Shown here in pieces: positions 47,101 to 60,200 of a DNA stretch of 64,000 nt. The notes under the pieces were generated by a model, which did not search any database, was not told the origin of the DNA, and saw only the letters and a program-made list of their open reading frames with translations. The DNA is taken from the NCBI GenBank assembly GCA_947568835.1, contig OX387609.1, positions 18,063,208 to 18,127,207 of the forward strand, read 5' to 3'. How positions within the stretch are numbered: the first letter of the stretch is position 1; the number at the start of each line of letters is the position of its first letter. The DNA is from Protonemura montana (taxonomy: Eukaryota; Arthropoda; Insecta; Plecoptera; Nemouridae). The position numbers and the translations under genes were made by a program.

Positions 47101-50100
47101 CTGCCCCATGTCCAGTAAAATGTCCCTCCCGATGTCCTGCCGTATGTCCTGCCCCATGTCCTGCCCCATGTCTTGCCCAAAGTCCTGCCCCATGTTCTTC
47201 CCCATGGCCTGCCCCATGTCCCGCCCGATGTCCTGCCCCATGTCCTCCCTTATGTCCAGTCCCATGTCCTGCCTCATGTCCTGCCCCATGTCCTGCCCCA
47301 TGTCCTGTCCCATGACCTGCACCATATCCTGCCCCAAATCCCGTCGCGTGTCTGCCCCAAATCCTGCCCTATGTCCTGCCCCATGTCCTGCCCCATATCC
47401 TTTCCAATATTACGCCCCATGTCCTGTAACATGTCCTGCCCTATGTCATGCGCCAAGTCCTGCCCCATATCCTGCCCCATGTCCTACCCTATGTAATGCC
47501 CCAAGTCCTGCCTCATATCCTGTCCAATGTCCTGCCCAATATCCTGTCGCATGCATGCCTCATGTCTTGCCCAAAGTCTTGCCCCATGTCCTGTCCCATG
47601 TCTTGCCCCATGTCCTGCCCCAAGTCCTGTAGCATGTCCTGACCTTATTCCTGCCCCATGTCCTGCCTTATTTCCTGCCCCATGTCCTGCCCCATGTCCT
47701 GCCCCATGTCTTGCCCAAAGTCCTGCCCCATGTCCTGCCACATGGCCTGCCCCAAGTCCCGCCCGATGTCCTGCCCCATGTCCTGTAACATGTCCTGCCC
47801 TATGTCATGCGCCAAGTCCTGCCCTATATCCTGCTACATGTCCTGCCCTATGTAATGCCCAATGTCCTGCACCATGTCCTGCCCCATGTCCTGGCCCATA
47901 TCCTGCTCCATGTCCTGCCTCATATCCTATTCAATGTCCTGCCCTTTATCCTGTCGCATGCATGACTCATGTTTTGTCCAAAGTCTTGCCCTATGTCCTG
48001 CCCCATGTTCTGCCCCATGTACAGCCCCATGTCCTGTCTCATGTCCTGTCCCATGTCCTTTCCCATTTTCTGCCTCATGTCCTGCTTGATGTCCTACCTC
48101 ATGTCCTGCCCCTAGCTTTCCCAAAGTCCTGCCCCATGTCCTGCCTCATTTCCTGCCCCATGTCCTGCCATATGTCCTGACCCATGTCCTTCCCCATTTC
48201 CTGCCTCATGTCCTGCCCCATGTCCTGCCCCATGTCCTGCCTTATGTCTTGCCAAAAGTCCTGCCCCATTTCTTACCCTAATTCCCGCCCCATGTCCTGC
48301 CCCATGTCCTGCCCCATATCCTGCCCCATGTCCTGCCCCATGTCCTGCCAAATGTCAAAACGCATGTCCTGCCCCATGTCCAGTAACATGTCCCGCCCGA
48401 TGCCCTGCCCTATGTCCTGCCCCATGTTCTGTACAATTTCATGCCCCATGTCTTTGCGCATGTCCTGTCCTATGTCATGTTACATGTCCCGCCCGATGTC
48501 CTGCCCCATGTCCTGTCCCATGACATTCACCATATCCTGCCCCAAGTCCCGTCGCATGTCCTGCCCAATATCCTTTCCAAAATTCGCCCCATGTCCTGTA
48601 ACATGTCCTGCCCTATGTCATGCGCCAAGTCCTGCCCCATATCCTGCCACATGTTCTACCCTATGTAATGCCCCAAGTCCTGCACCATGCCCGCATGTCC
48701 TGCGTCTTGTCCAGTAACATGTCCCGCCCGATTTGCTGCCATACGTCCTGCCCCATATCCTGCCCCATGTCCTGACCCTTATCCTTCCCCATGTCCTGCC
48801 TCATGTCCTGCCCCTTGTCCTGTCGCATGTCATTCCTTATGTCCTGCCCCATGTCCTACCCCATGGACAGCCCCATGTCCTGACCCTTATTTCCTGCCCC
48901 ATGTCCTGCCCCATGTCCTGCCCCATGTCTTGCCAAAAGTCCTGTCCCAAGTCCTGCCCCATTTCCTGCCCCATGTCCTGCCCCAAGTCTTTTCATGACC
49001 TAACCTTATTCCTGCCCCATGTCCTGCCCCATGTGCTGATCCATGTCCTTCCCTAATGTCCTGCCCCATGTTCTGTACTATTTCATGCCTATGTCCTGTC
49101 GCATGTCCTGCCCTATAACCTGTTACATGTCCCGCCCAATGTCCTGCCCCATGTCCTGCCTCATATCCAGTCCCATGTCCTGCCTCATGTCCTGCCCCTT
49201 TCCTGCCCCATGTCCTGTCCCATGACCTGCACCATATCCTGCTCGAAATCCCGTCGCATGTCCTGCCCCAAATCTTGCCTCATGTCCTGCCTCATGTCCT
49301 GTCCTATATCTTTTCCAATATTATGCCCCATGTCCTGCCCCATGTCCTGCCCTATGTAATGCCCCATGTCCATCACCATGTCCTGCCCCATGTCCTGGCG
49401 CATATTCTGCTCCATGTCCTGCCTCATAGTCTGTCCAATGTTCTGCCCTATATCCTGTCGCATGCATGCCTCATGTCTTGCCCAAAGTCATGTCCCATGT
49501 CCTGCCCTAATTCCTGCCCCATGTCCTGCCCCATGTCCTGCCCCATATCCTGCCCCATGTCCTGCCCCATGTCCTGCCAAATGTCAAAACGCATGTCCTG
49601 CCCCATGTACTGCCCCACGTCCTGGCCCATATCCTGCTTCACGTCCTGCTAGATATCCTGTCCAATGTCCTGCCCTATATCCAGTTGCATGCATGCCTTA
49701 TGTCTTGTCCAAAGTCTTGACCCATGTCCTGCCCCATGTCCTGCTCCGTGTCCTGCCCCAAGTCCTGTCCCATGTCCTGCCTTAACTCCTGCCCCATGTC
49801 CTGTCGTTTTTTCTGCCCCGTGTTTTGCCCCATGTCCTGCCCCATGTCTTGCCCTATGTGCTGCCCCATTTCCTGCCCCATATCCTTTCCTATTTTATGC
49901 TCCATGTCCTGTAACATGTCCTGACCTATGTCATGCGGCAAGGCCTGCCCCATATCCTGCCCCATGTCCTGCCCTATGTAATGCCCAATGTCCTGCACAA
50001 TGTCCTGCCCCACGTCCTGGCCCATATCCTGCTTCATGTCCTGCTACATATCCTGTCCAATGTCCTGCCCTATATCCTGTCGCATGCATGCCTCATGTCT

Positions 50101-50689
50101 TGCCCAAAGTCCTGCCCCATGTGCTGCCCCATGTCCTGCCCCATGTCCTTCCCTAATGTCCTGCCCCAAGTTCTATACCATTTCACGCCCCATGTCCTGT
50201 CGCATGTCCTGCCCTATGTCCTGTAACATGCCCCGCCCGATGTCCTGCCCCATGTCCTGCCCCATGTCTTGCCAAAAGTCCTGTCCCATGTCCTGCCGCA
50301 TATCCTGCCCCATGTCCTGCCCCAAGTCTTTTCATGACCTAACCTTATTCCTGCCCCATGTCCTGCCCCATGTGCTGATCCATGTCCTTCCTTTATGTCC
50401 TGCCCCATGTTCTGTACTTTTTCATGCCTATGTCCTGTCGCATGTTCTGCCCTATGTCCTGTAACATGTCCTGCCCTATGTCATGCGCCAAGTCCTGCCC
50501 CATATCCTGCCACATGTTCTACCATATGTAAAGCCCCAAGTCCTGCACCATGCCCGCATGTCCTGCCCCTTGTCCAGTAACATGTCCCGCCCGATGTGCT
50601 GCCCTACGTCCTGCCCCATATCCTGCCCCATGTCCTGACCCTTATCCTTCCCCATGTCCTGCCTCATGTCTTGCCCCATGTCCTGACCC
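44132..50689. repeat. Delta HOR, unit D1 (6,558 bp)
   Basis: The landmark ATGGCCTGCCCCATATCC at 44132 recurs at 50690 and, nearly, at 57217 and 63684. The first ~0.7 kb resembles beta near 13,650-14,300. D1 keeps a 43-bp stretch near 44,548-44,590 that D2 and D3 lack, with the 8-bp monomer ATGCCCGC at its end. Palindromic monomers lie at 45311, 45995, 47549, 47956, 49460, 49687 and 50082. Confidence 0.92.
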
Positions 50690-53600
50690 ATGGCCTGCCC
50701 CATATCCTGCCCCATGTCCTGCCTCATGTCTTGCCAAAAGTCCTGCCCCATGTCCTGCCCCATGTCCTGCCCCATGTCCTGCCCCATATCCTGCCCCATG
50801 TCCTGCCAAATGTCAAAACGCATGTCCTGCCCCATGTCCAGTAACATGTCACGCCCGATGTCCTGCCCTATGTCCTGCCCCATGTTCTGTACCATTTTAT
50901 GCCCCATGTCTTGTCGCATGTCCTGTCCTATGTCCTGTTACTTGTCCCGCCCGATGTCCTGCCCCATGTCCTGTCCCATGACATCCACCATATCCTGCCC
51001 CAAATCCCGTCGCATGTCCTGCCCCATATCCTTTCCAATAATTCGCCCCATGTCCTGTAACATGTCCTGCCCTATGTCATGCGCCAAGTCCTGCCCCATA
51101 TCCTGCCCGCATGTCCTGCCCCTTGTCCAGTAACATGTCCCGCCTGATGTGCTGCCCTACGTCCTGCCCCATATCCTGCCCCATGTCCTGACCATTATCC
51201 TTCCCTTTGTCCTGCCCCATGTCTTGCCCCATGTCCTGACCCATGTGTTGTCCCAAGTGCTGCCCCTTGTCCTGTCGCATGTCATGCCCCATGTCCTGCC
51301 CCATGTCTTGCCAAAAGTCCTGTCCCAAGTCCTGCCCCATATCCTGCCCCATGTCCTGCCCCATGTCTTTTCATGACCTAACCTTATTCCTGCCCCATGT
51401 CCTGCCCCATGTGCTGCCCCATGTCCTTCCCTAATGTAATGCCCCATGTTCTGTACTATTTCATGCCTATGTCCTTTCGCATGTCCTGCCCTATGTCCTT
51501 TCGCATGTCCTGCCCTATGTCCTGTAACATGTCCCGCCCGATGTCCTGCCCCATGTCCTGCCTCATATCCAGTCCCATGTCCTGCCTCACGTCCTGCCCC
51601 TTTCCTGCGCCATGTCCCGTCGCATGTCCTGCCCCAAATCTTGCCCTATGTCCTGCCCCATGTCCTGTCCTATGTCCTATCCAATATTATGCCCCATGTC
51701 CTGCCCCATGTCCTGCCCCATGTCCTGCCTTATGTAATGCCCCATGTCCTGCACCATGTCCTGCCCCATGTCCTGGCCCATATTATGCTCCATGTCCTGC
51801 CACATAGTCTGTCCAATGTCCTGCCCTATATCCTGTCGCATGCATGCCTCATGTCTTGCCCAAAGTCCTGTCCCATGTCCTGCCCTAATTCCTGCCCCAT
51901 GTCCTGCCCCATGTCCTGCCCCATATCCTGGCCCATGTCCTGCCCCTTGTCCTGCCAAATGTCAAAACGCATGTCCTGCCCCATGTACTGCCCCATGTCC
52001 TACATCACGTCTTGCCCAAAGTCCTGCTTTATGTCCTGCCCCAAGTCCTGCGACATGTCCTTCCCTAATGTTCTGACCCAAGTTCTATACCATTTCATGC
52101 CCCATCTCCTGTCGCATCTCCTGCCCTATGTCCTGTAACAGGTCCCGCCCGACGTCCTGCCCCATGTCCTGCCTCATGTCCAGTCCCATGTCCTGCCTCA
52201 TGTCCTTCCCCATGTCCTGCCCCATGTCCTGTCCCATGTCCTGCACCAGCTCCTGCCACTAATCCCGTCGCATGTCCGGCCTAAAATCCTGCCCTATGTT
52301 CTGCCCCATTTCCTGCCCCATATCCTTTCCAATTTTATGCTCCATGTCCTGTAACATGTCCTGCCCTATGTCATGCGGCAAGTCCTGCCCCATATCCTGC
52401 CCCATGTCCTGCCCTATGTAATGCCCAATGTCCTGCACAATGTCCTGCCCCACGTCCTGGCCCATATCCTGCTTCATGTCCTGCTTCATATCCTGTCCAA
52501 TGTCCTGCCCTATATCCAGTTGCATGCATGCCTCATGTCTTGCCCAAAGTCTTTACCCATGTCCTGCCCCATGTCCTGCTCCGTGTCCTGCCCCAAGTCC
52601 TGTCCCATGTCCTGCCTTAATTCCTGCCCCATGTCCTGCCGTATTTCCTGCCCCGTGTCCTGCCCCATGTCCTGCTTCATGTCTTGCCCAAAGTCCTGCC
52701 CCATGTCCTGCCCCATGTCCTGCCCCATGTACCGCCCGATGTCCTGCCCCATGTCCTACCCCATGTCCCGCCCGATGTCCTGCCCCATGTCCTGCCTCAT
52801 GTCCAGTCCCATGTCCTGCCTCATGTCCTGCCCCATGTCCTACCCCGTGTCCTCTTCCATGACCTGCACCATTTCCTGCCCCAAATCCCGTCGCATGTCC
52901 TGCCCCAAATCCTGCCCTATGTGATGCCCCATCTCCTGCCCCATATCCTTTCCAATATTATGCCCCATGTCCTGTAACATGTCCTGCCCTATGTCATGCG
53001 CCAAGTCCTGCACCATATCCTGCCACATGTCCTGCCCTATGTATTGCCCCAAGTCCTGTCCCATGTCCTGCCCTAATTCCTGCCCCATGTCCTGCCCCAT
53101 GTCCTGACCCTTATTCTGTCGCATGTTCTGCCCCATGTCCTGGTACATGTCCTGCCCCATGTTTGCCTAAAGTCCTGCCCCAAGTTCTGCCTCATGTCCA
53201 GCCCCATGTCCTGTCCCATGTCCTGGCCTATGTCCTGCCCCACGGCCTGCCTCATGTTGTTCCATGTCCTGCCCCATATCCTGCCCATGTTCTGTCTCAT
53301 GTGTTGGTCCAAGTCCTACCCCTTGTCCTGTCGCATTTTCATGCCTCATGTTCTGCCCCATGTCCTGCCTCATGTCCTGCCTCATGTCCTGCCCCATGTC
53401 CTGACCCATGTCCTTCCCCATTTCCTGCCTCATGTCCTGCCCCATGTCCTGCCCCATGTCCTGCCTCATGTCTTGCCAAAAGTCCTGCCCCATGTCCAGC
53501 CCTATGTCCTGCCCCATGTCCTGTCCCATGTCCTGCCCTAATTCCTGCCCCATGTCCTGCCCCATGTCCTGCCTCATATCCTGCCCCATGTCCTGCAAAT

Positions 53601-56600
53601 GTCCTGCCAAATGTCAAAACGCATGTTCTGCCCCATGTCCAGTAAAATGTCCCTCCCGATGTCCTGCCGTATGTCCTGCCCCATGTCCTGCCCCATGTCT
53701 TGCCCAAAGTCCTGCCCCATGTTCTTCCCCATGGCCTGCCCCATGTCCCGCCCGATGTCCTGCCCCATGTCCTCCCTTATGTCCAGTCCCATGTCCTGCC
53801 TCATGTCCTGCCCCATGTCCTGCCCCATGTCCTGTCCCATGACCTGCACCATATCCTGCCCCAAATCCCGTCGCGTGTCTGCCCCAAATCCTGCCCTATG
53901 TCCTGCCCCATGTCCTGCCCCATATCCTTTCCAATATTACGCCCCATGTCCTGTAACATGTCCTGCCCTATGTCATGCGCCAAGTCCTGCCCCATATCCT
54001 GCCCCATGTCCTACCCTATGTAATGCCCCAAGTCCTGCCTCATATCCTGTCCAATGTCCTGCCCAATATCCTGTCGCATGCATGCCTCATGTCTTGCCCA
54101 AAGTCTTGCCCCATGTCCTGTCCCATGTCTTGCCCCATGTCCTGCCCCAAGTCCTGTAGCATGTCCTGACCTTATTCCTGCCCCATGTCCTGCCTTATTT
54201 CCTGCCCCATGTCCTGCCCCATGTCCTGCCCCATGTCTTGCCCAAAGTCCTGCCCCATGTCCTGCCACATGGCCTGCCCCAAGTCCCGCCCGATGTCCTG
54301 CCCCATGTCCTGTAACATGTCCTGCCCTATGTCATGCGCCAAGTCCTGCCCCATATCCTGCTACATGTCCTGCCCTATGTAATGCCCAATGTCCTGCACC
54401 ATGTCCTGCCCCATGTCCTGGCCCATATCCTGCTCCATGTCCTGCCTCATATCCTATTCAATGTCCTGCCCTTTATCCTGTCGCATGCATGACTCATGTT
54501 TTGTCCAAAGTCTTGCCCTATGTCCTGCCCCATGTTCTGCCCCATGTACAGCCCCATGTCCTGTCTCATGTCCTGTCCCATGTCCTTTCCCATTTTCTGC
54601 CTCATGTCCTGCTTGATGTCCTACCTCATGTCCTGCCCCTAGCTTTCCCAAAGTCCTGCCCCATGTCCTGCCTCATTTCCTGCCCCATGTCCTGCCATAT
54701 GTCCTGACCCATGTCCTTCCCCATTTCCTGCCTCATGTCCTGCCCCATGTCCTGCCCCATGTCCTGCCTTATGTCTTGCCAAAAGTCCTGCCCCATTTCT
54801 TACCCTAATTCCCGCCCCATGTCCTGCCCCATGTCCTGCCCCATATCCTGCCCCATGTCCTGCCCCATGTCCTGCCAAATGTCAAAACGCATGTCCTGCC
54901 CCATGTCCAGTAACATGTCCCGCCCGATGCCCTGCCCTATGTCCTGCCCCATGTTCTGTACAATTTCATGCCCCATGTCTTTGCGCATGTCCTGTCCTAT
55001 GTCATGTTACATGTCCCGCCCGATGTCCTGCCCCATGTCCTGTCCCATGACATTCACCATATCCTGCCCCAAGTCCCGTCGCATGTCCTGCCCAATATCC
55101 TTTCCAAAATTCGCCCCATGTCCTGTAACATGTCCTGCCCTATGTCATGCGCCAAGTCCTGCCCCATATCCTGCCACATGTTCTACCCTATGTAATGCCC
55201 CAAGTCCTGCACCATGCCCGCATGTCCTGCGTCTTGTCCAGTAACATGTCCCGCCCGATTTGCTGCCATACGTCCTGCCCCATATCCTGCCCCATGTCCT
55301 GACCCTTATCCTTCCCCATGTCCTGCCTCATGTCCTGCCCCTTGTCCTGTCGCATGTCATTCCTTATGTCCTGCCCCATGTCCTACCCCATGGACAGCCC
55401 CATGTCCTGACCCTTATTTCCTGCCCCATGTCCTGCCCCATGTCCTGCCCCATGTCTTGCCAAAAGTCCTGTCCCAAGTCCTGCCCCATTTCCTGCCCCA
55501 TGTCCTGCCCCAAGTCTTTTCATGACCTAACCTTATTCCTGCCCCATGTCCTGCCCCATGTGCTGATCCATGTCCTTCCCTAATGTCCTGCCCCATGTTC
55601 TGTACTATTTCATGCCTATGTCCTGTCGCATGTCCTGCCCTATAACCTGTTACATGTCCCGCCCAATGTCCTGCCCCATGTCCTGCCTCATATCCAGTCC
55701 CATGTCCTGCCTCATGTCCTGCCCCTTTCCTGCCCCATGTCCTGTCCCATGACCTGCACCATATCCTGCTCGAAATCCCGTCGCATGTCCTGCCCCAAAT
55801 CTTGCCTCATGTCCTGCCTCATGTCCTGTCCTATATCTTTTCCAATATTATGCCCCATGTCCTGCCCCATGTCCTGCCCTATGTAATGCCCCATGTCCAT
55901 CACCATGTCCTGCCCCATGTCCTGGCGCATATTCTGCTCCATGTCCTGCCTCATAGTCTGTCCAATGTTCTGCCCTATATCCTGTCGCATGCATGCCTCA
56001 TGTCTTGCCCAAAGTCATGTCCCATGTCCTGCCCTAATTCCTGCCCCATGTCCTGCCCCATGTCCTGCCCCATATCCTGCCCCATGTCCTGCCCCATGTC
56101 CTGCCAAATGTCAAAACGCATGTCCTGCCCCATGTACTGCCCCACGTCCTGGCCCATATCCTGCTTCACGTCCTGCTAGATATCCTGTCCAATGTCCTGC
56201 CCTATATCCAGTTGCATGCATGCCTTATGTCTTGTCCAAAGTCTTGACCCATGTCCTGCCCCATGTCCTGCTCCGTGTCCTGCCCCAAGTCCTGTCCCAT
56301 GTCCTGCCTTAACTCCTGCCCCATGTCCTGCCGTTTTTTCTGCCCCGTGTTTTGCCCCATGTCCTGCCCCATGTCTTGCCCTATGTGCTGCCCCATTTCC
56401 TGCCCCATATCCTTTCCTATTTTATGCTCCATGTCCTGTAACATGTCCTGACCTATGTCATGCGGCAAGGCCTGCCCCATATCCTGCCCCATGTCCTGCC
56501 CTATGTAATGCCCAATGTCCTGCACAATGTCCTGCCCCACGTCCTGGCCCATATCCTGCTTCATGTCCTGCTACATATCCTGTCCAATGTCCTGCCCTAT

Positions 56601-57216
56601 ATCCTGTCGCATGCATGCCTCATGTCTTGCCCAAAGTCCTGCCCCATGTGCTGCCCCATGTCCTGCCCCATGTCCTTCCCTAATGTCCTGCCCCAAGTTC
56701 TATACCATTTCACGCCCCATGTCCTGTCGCATGTCCTGCCCTATGTCCTGTAACATGCCCCGCCCGATGTCCTGCCCCATGTCCTGCCCCATGTCTTGCC
56801 AAAAGTCCTGTCCCATGTCCTGCCGCATATCCTGCCCCATGTCCTGCCCCAAGTCTTTTCATGACCTAACCTTATTCCTGCCCCATGTCCTGCCCCATGT
56901 GCTGATCCATGTCCTTCCTTTATGTCCTGCCCCATGTTCTGTACTTTTTCATGCCTATGTCCTGTCGCATGTTCTGCCCTATGTCCTGTAACATGTCCTG
57001 CCCTATGTCATGCGCCAAGTCCTGCCCCATATCCTGCCACATGTTCTACCATATGTAAAGCCCCAAGTCCTGCACCATGCCCGCATGTCCTGCCCCTTGT
57101 CCAGTAACATGTCCCGCCCGATGTGCTGCCCTACGTCCTGCCCCATATCCTGCCCCATGTCCTGACCCTTATCCTTCCCCATGTCCTGCCTCATGTCTTG
57201 CCCCATGTCCTGACCC
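50690..57216. repeat. Delta HOR, unit D2 (6,527 bp)
   Basis: It is almost identical to D1 and D3 over its length. It has one extra consensus monomer (12 bp) near 51,715. It shares with D3 the 43-bp loss near 51,108 and substitutions near 51,999-52,007 that D1 lacks. Palindromic monomers lie at 51838, 52522, 54076, 54483, 55987, 56214 and 56609. Confidence 0.92.
51100..51118. repeat. Junction of the 43-bp loss shared by D2 and D3
   Basis: D1 reads CATATCCTGCCACATG, then a further stretch, before CCCGCATGTCC. D2 joins CATATCCTGCC directly to CGCATGTCC, and D3 has the same join near 57,635. The loss is not a multiple of 12 and removes the 8-bp monomer's left neighbour. Confidence 0.8.
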
Positions 57217-60200
57217 ATGGCCTGCCCCATATCCTGCCCCATGTCCTGCCTCATGTCTTGCCAAAAGTCCTGCCCCATGTCCTGCCCCATGTCCTGCCCC
57301 ATGTCCTGCCCCATATCCTGCCCCATGTCCTGCCAAATGTCAAAACGCATGTCCTGCCCCATGTCCAGTAACATGTCACGCCCGATGTCCTGCCCTATGT
57401 CCTGCCCCATGTTCTGTACCATTTTATGCCCCATGTCTTGTCGCATGTCCTGTCCTATGTCCTGTTACTTGTCCCGCCCGATGTCCTGCCCCATGTCCTG
57501 TCCCATGACATCCACCATATCCTGCCCCAAATCCCGTCGCATGTCCTGCCCCATATCCTTTCCAATAATTCGCCCCATGTCCTGTAACATGTCCTGCCCT
57601 ATGTCATGCGCCAAGTCCTGCCCCATATCCTGCCCGCATGTCCTGCCCCTTGTCCAGTAACATGTCCCGCCTGATGTGCTGCCCTACGTCCTGCCCCATA
57701 TCCTGCCCCATGTCCTGACCATTATCCTTCCCTTTGTCCTGCCCCATGTCTTGCCCCATGTCCTGACCCATGTGTTGTCCCAAGTGCTGCCCCTTGTCCT
57801 GTCGCATGTCATGCCCCATGTCCTGCCCCATGTCTTGCCAAAAGTCCTGTCCCAAGTCCTGCCCCATATCCTGCCCCATGTCCTGCCCCATGTCTTTTCA
57901 TGACCTAACCTTATTCCTGCCCCATGTCCTGCCCCATGTGCTGCCCCATGTCCTTCCCTAATGTAATGCCCCATGTTCTGTACTATTTCATGCCTATGTC
58001 CTTTCGCATGTCCTGCCCTATGTCCTTTCGCATGTCCTGCCCTATGTCCTGTAACATGTCCCGCCCGATGTCCTGCCCCATGTCCTGCCTCATATCCAGT
58101 CCCATGTCCTGCCTCACGTCCTGCCCCTTTCCTGCGCCATGTCCCGTCGCATGTCCTGCCCCAAATCTTGCCCTATGTCCTGCCCCATGTCCTGTCCTAT
58201 GTCCTATCCAATATTATGCCCCATGTCCTGCCCCATGTCCTGCCTTATGTAATGCCCCATGTCCTGCACCATGTCCTGCCCCATGTCCTGGCCCATATTA
58301 TGCTCCATGTCCTGCCACATAGTCTGTCCAATGTCCTGCCCTATATCCTGTCGCATGCATGCCTCATGTCTTGCCCAAAGTCCTGTCCCATGTCCTGCCC
58401 TAATTCCTGCCCCATGTCCTGCCCCATGTCCTGCCCCATATCCTGGCCCATGTCCTGCCCCTTGTCCTGCCAAATGTCAAAACGCATGTCCTGCCCCATG
58501 TACTGCCCCATGTCCTACATCACGTCTTGCCCAAAGTCCTGCTTTATGTCCTGCCCCAAGTCCTGCGACATGTCCTTCCCTAATGTTCTGACCCAAGTTC
58601 TATACCATTTCATGCCCCATCTCCTGTCGCATCTCCTGCCCTATGTCCTGTAACAGGTCCCGCCCGACGTCCTGCCCCATGTCCTGCCTCATGTCCAGTC
58701 CCATGTCCTGCCTCATGTCCTTCCCCATGTCCTGCCCCATGTCCTGTCCCATGTCCTGCACCAGCTCCTGCCACTAATCCCGTCGCATGTCCGGCCTAAA
58801 ATCCTGCCCTATGTTCTGCCCCATTTCCTGCCCCATATCCTTTCCAATTTTATGCTCCATGTCCTGTAACATGTCCTGCCCTATGTCATGCGGCAAGTCC
58901 TGCCCCATATCCTGCCCCATGTCCTGCCCTATGTAATGCCCAATGTCCTGCACAATGTCCTGCCCCACGTCCTGGCCCATATCCTGCTTCATGTCCTGCT
59001 TCATATCCTGTCCAATGTCCTGCCCTATATCCAGTTGCATGCATGCCTCATGTCTTGCCCAAAGTCTTTACCCATGTCCTGCCCCATGTCCTGCTCCGTG
59101 TCCTGCCCCAAGTCCTGTCCCATGTCCTGCCTTAATTCCTGCCCCATGTCCTGCCGTATTTCCTGCCCCGTGTCCTGCCCCATGTCCTGCTTCATGTCTT
59201 GCCCAAAGTCCTGCCCCATGTCCTGCCCCATGTCCTGCCCCATGTACCGCCCGATGTCCTGCCCCATGTCCTACCCCATGTCCCGCCCGATGTCCTGCCC
59301 CATGTCCTGCCTCATGTCCAGTCCCATGTCCTGCCTCATGTCCTGCCCCATGTCCTACCCCGTGTCCTCTTCCATGACCTGCACCATTTCCTGCCCCAAA
59401 TCCCGTCGCATGTCCTGCCCCAAATCCTGCCCTATGTGATGCACCATCTCCTGCCCCATATCCTTTCCAATATTATGCCCCATGTCCTGTAACATGTCCT
59501 GCCCTATGTCATGCGCCAAGTCCTGCACCATATCCTGCCACATGTCCTGCCCTATGTATTGCCCCAAGTCCTGTCACATGTCCTGCCCTAATTCCTGCCC
59601 CATGTCCTGCCCCATGTCCTGACCCTTATTCTGTCGCATGTTCTGCCCCATGTCCTGGTACATGTCCTGCCCCATGTTTGCCTAAAGTCCTGCCCCAAGT
59701 TCTGCCTCATGTCCAGCCTCATGTCCTGTCCCATGTCCTGGCCTATGTCCTGCCCCACGGCCTGCCTCATGTTGTTCCATGTCCTGCCCCATATCCTGCC
59801 CATGTTCTGTCTCATGTGTTGGTCCAAGTCCTACCCCTTGTCCTGTCGCATTTTCATGCCTCATGTTCTGCCCCATGTCCTGCCTCATGTCCTGCCTCAT
59901 GTCCTGCCCCATGTCCTGACCCATGTCCTTCCCCATTTCCTGCCTCATGTCCTGCCCCATGTCCTGCCCCATGTCCTGCCTCATGTCTTGCCAAAAGTCC
60001 TGCCCCATGTCCAGCCCTATGTCCTGCCCCATGTCCTGTCCCATGTCCTGCCCTAATTCCTGCCCCATGTCCTGCCCCATGTCCTGCCTCATATCCTGCC
60101 CCATGTCCTGCAAAAGTCCTGCCAAATGTCAAAACGCATGTTCTGCCCCATGTCCAGTAAAATGTCCCTCCCGATGTCCTGCCGTATGTCCTGCCCCATG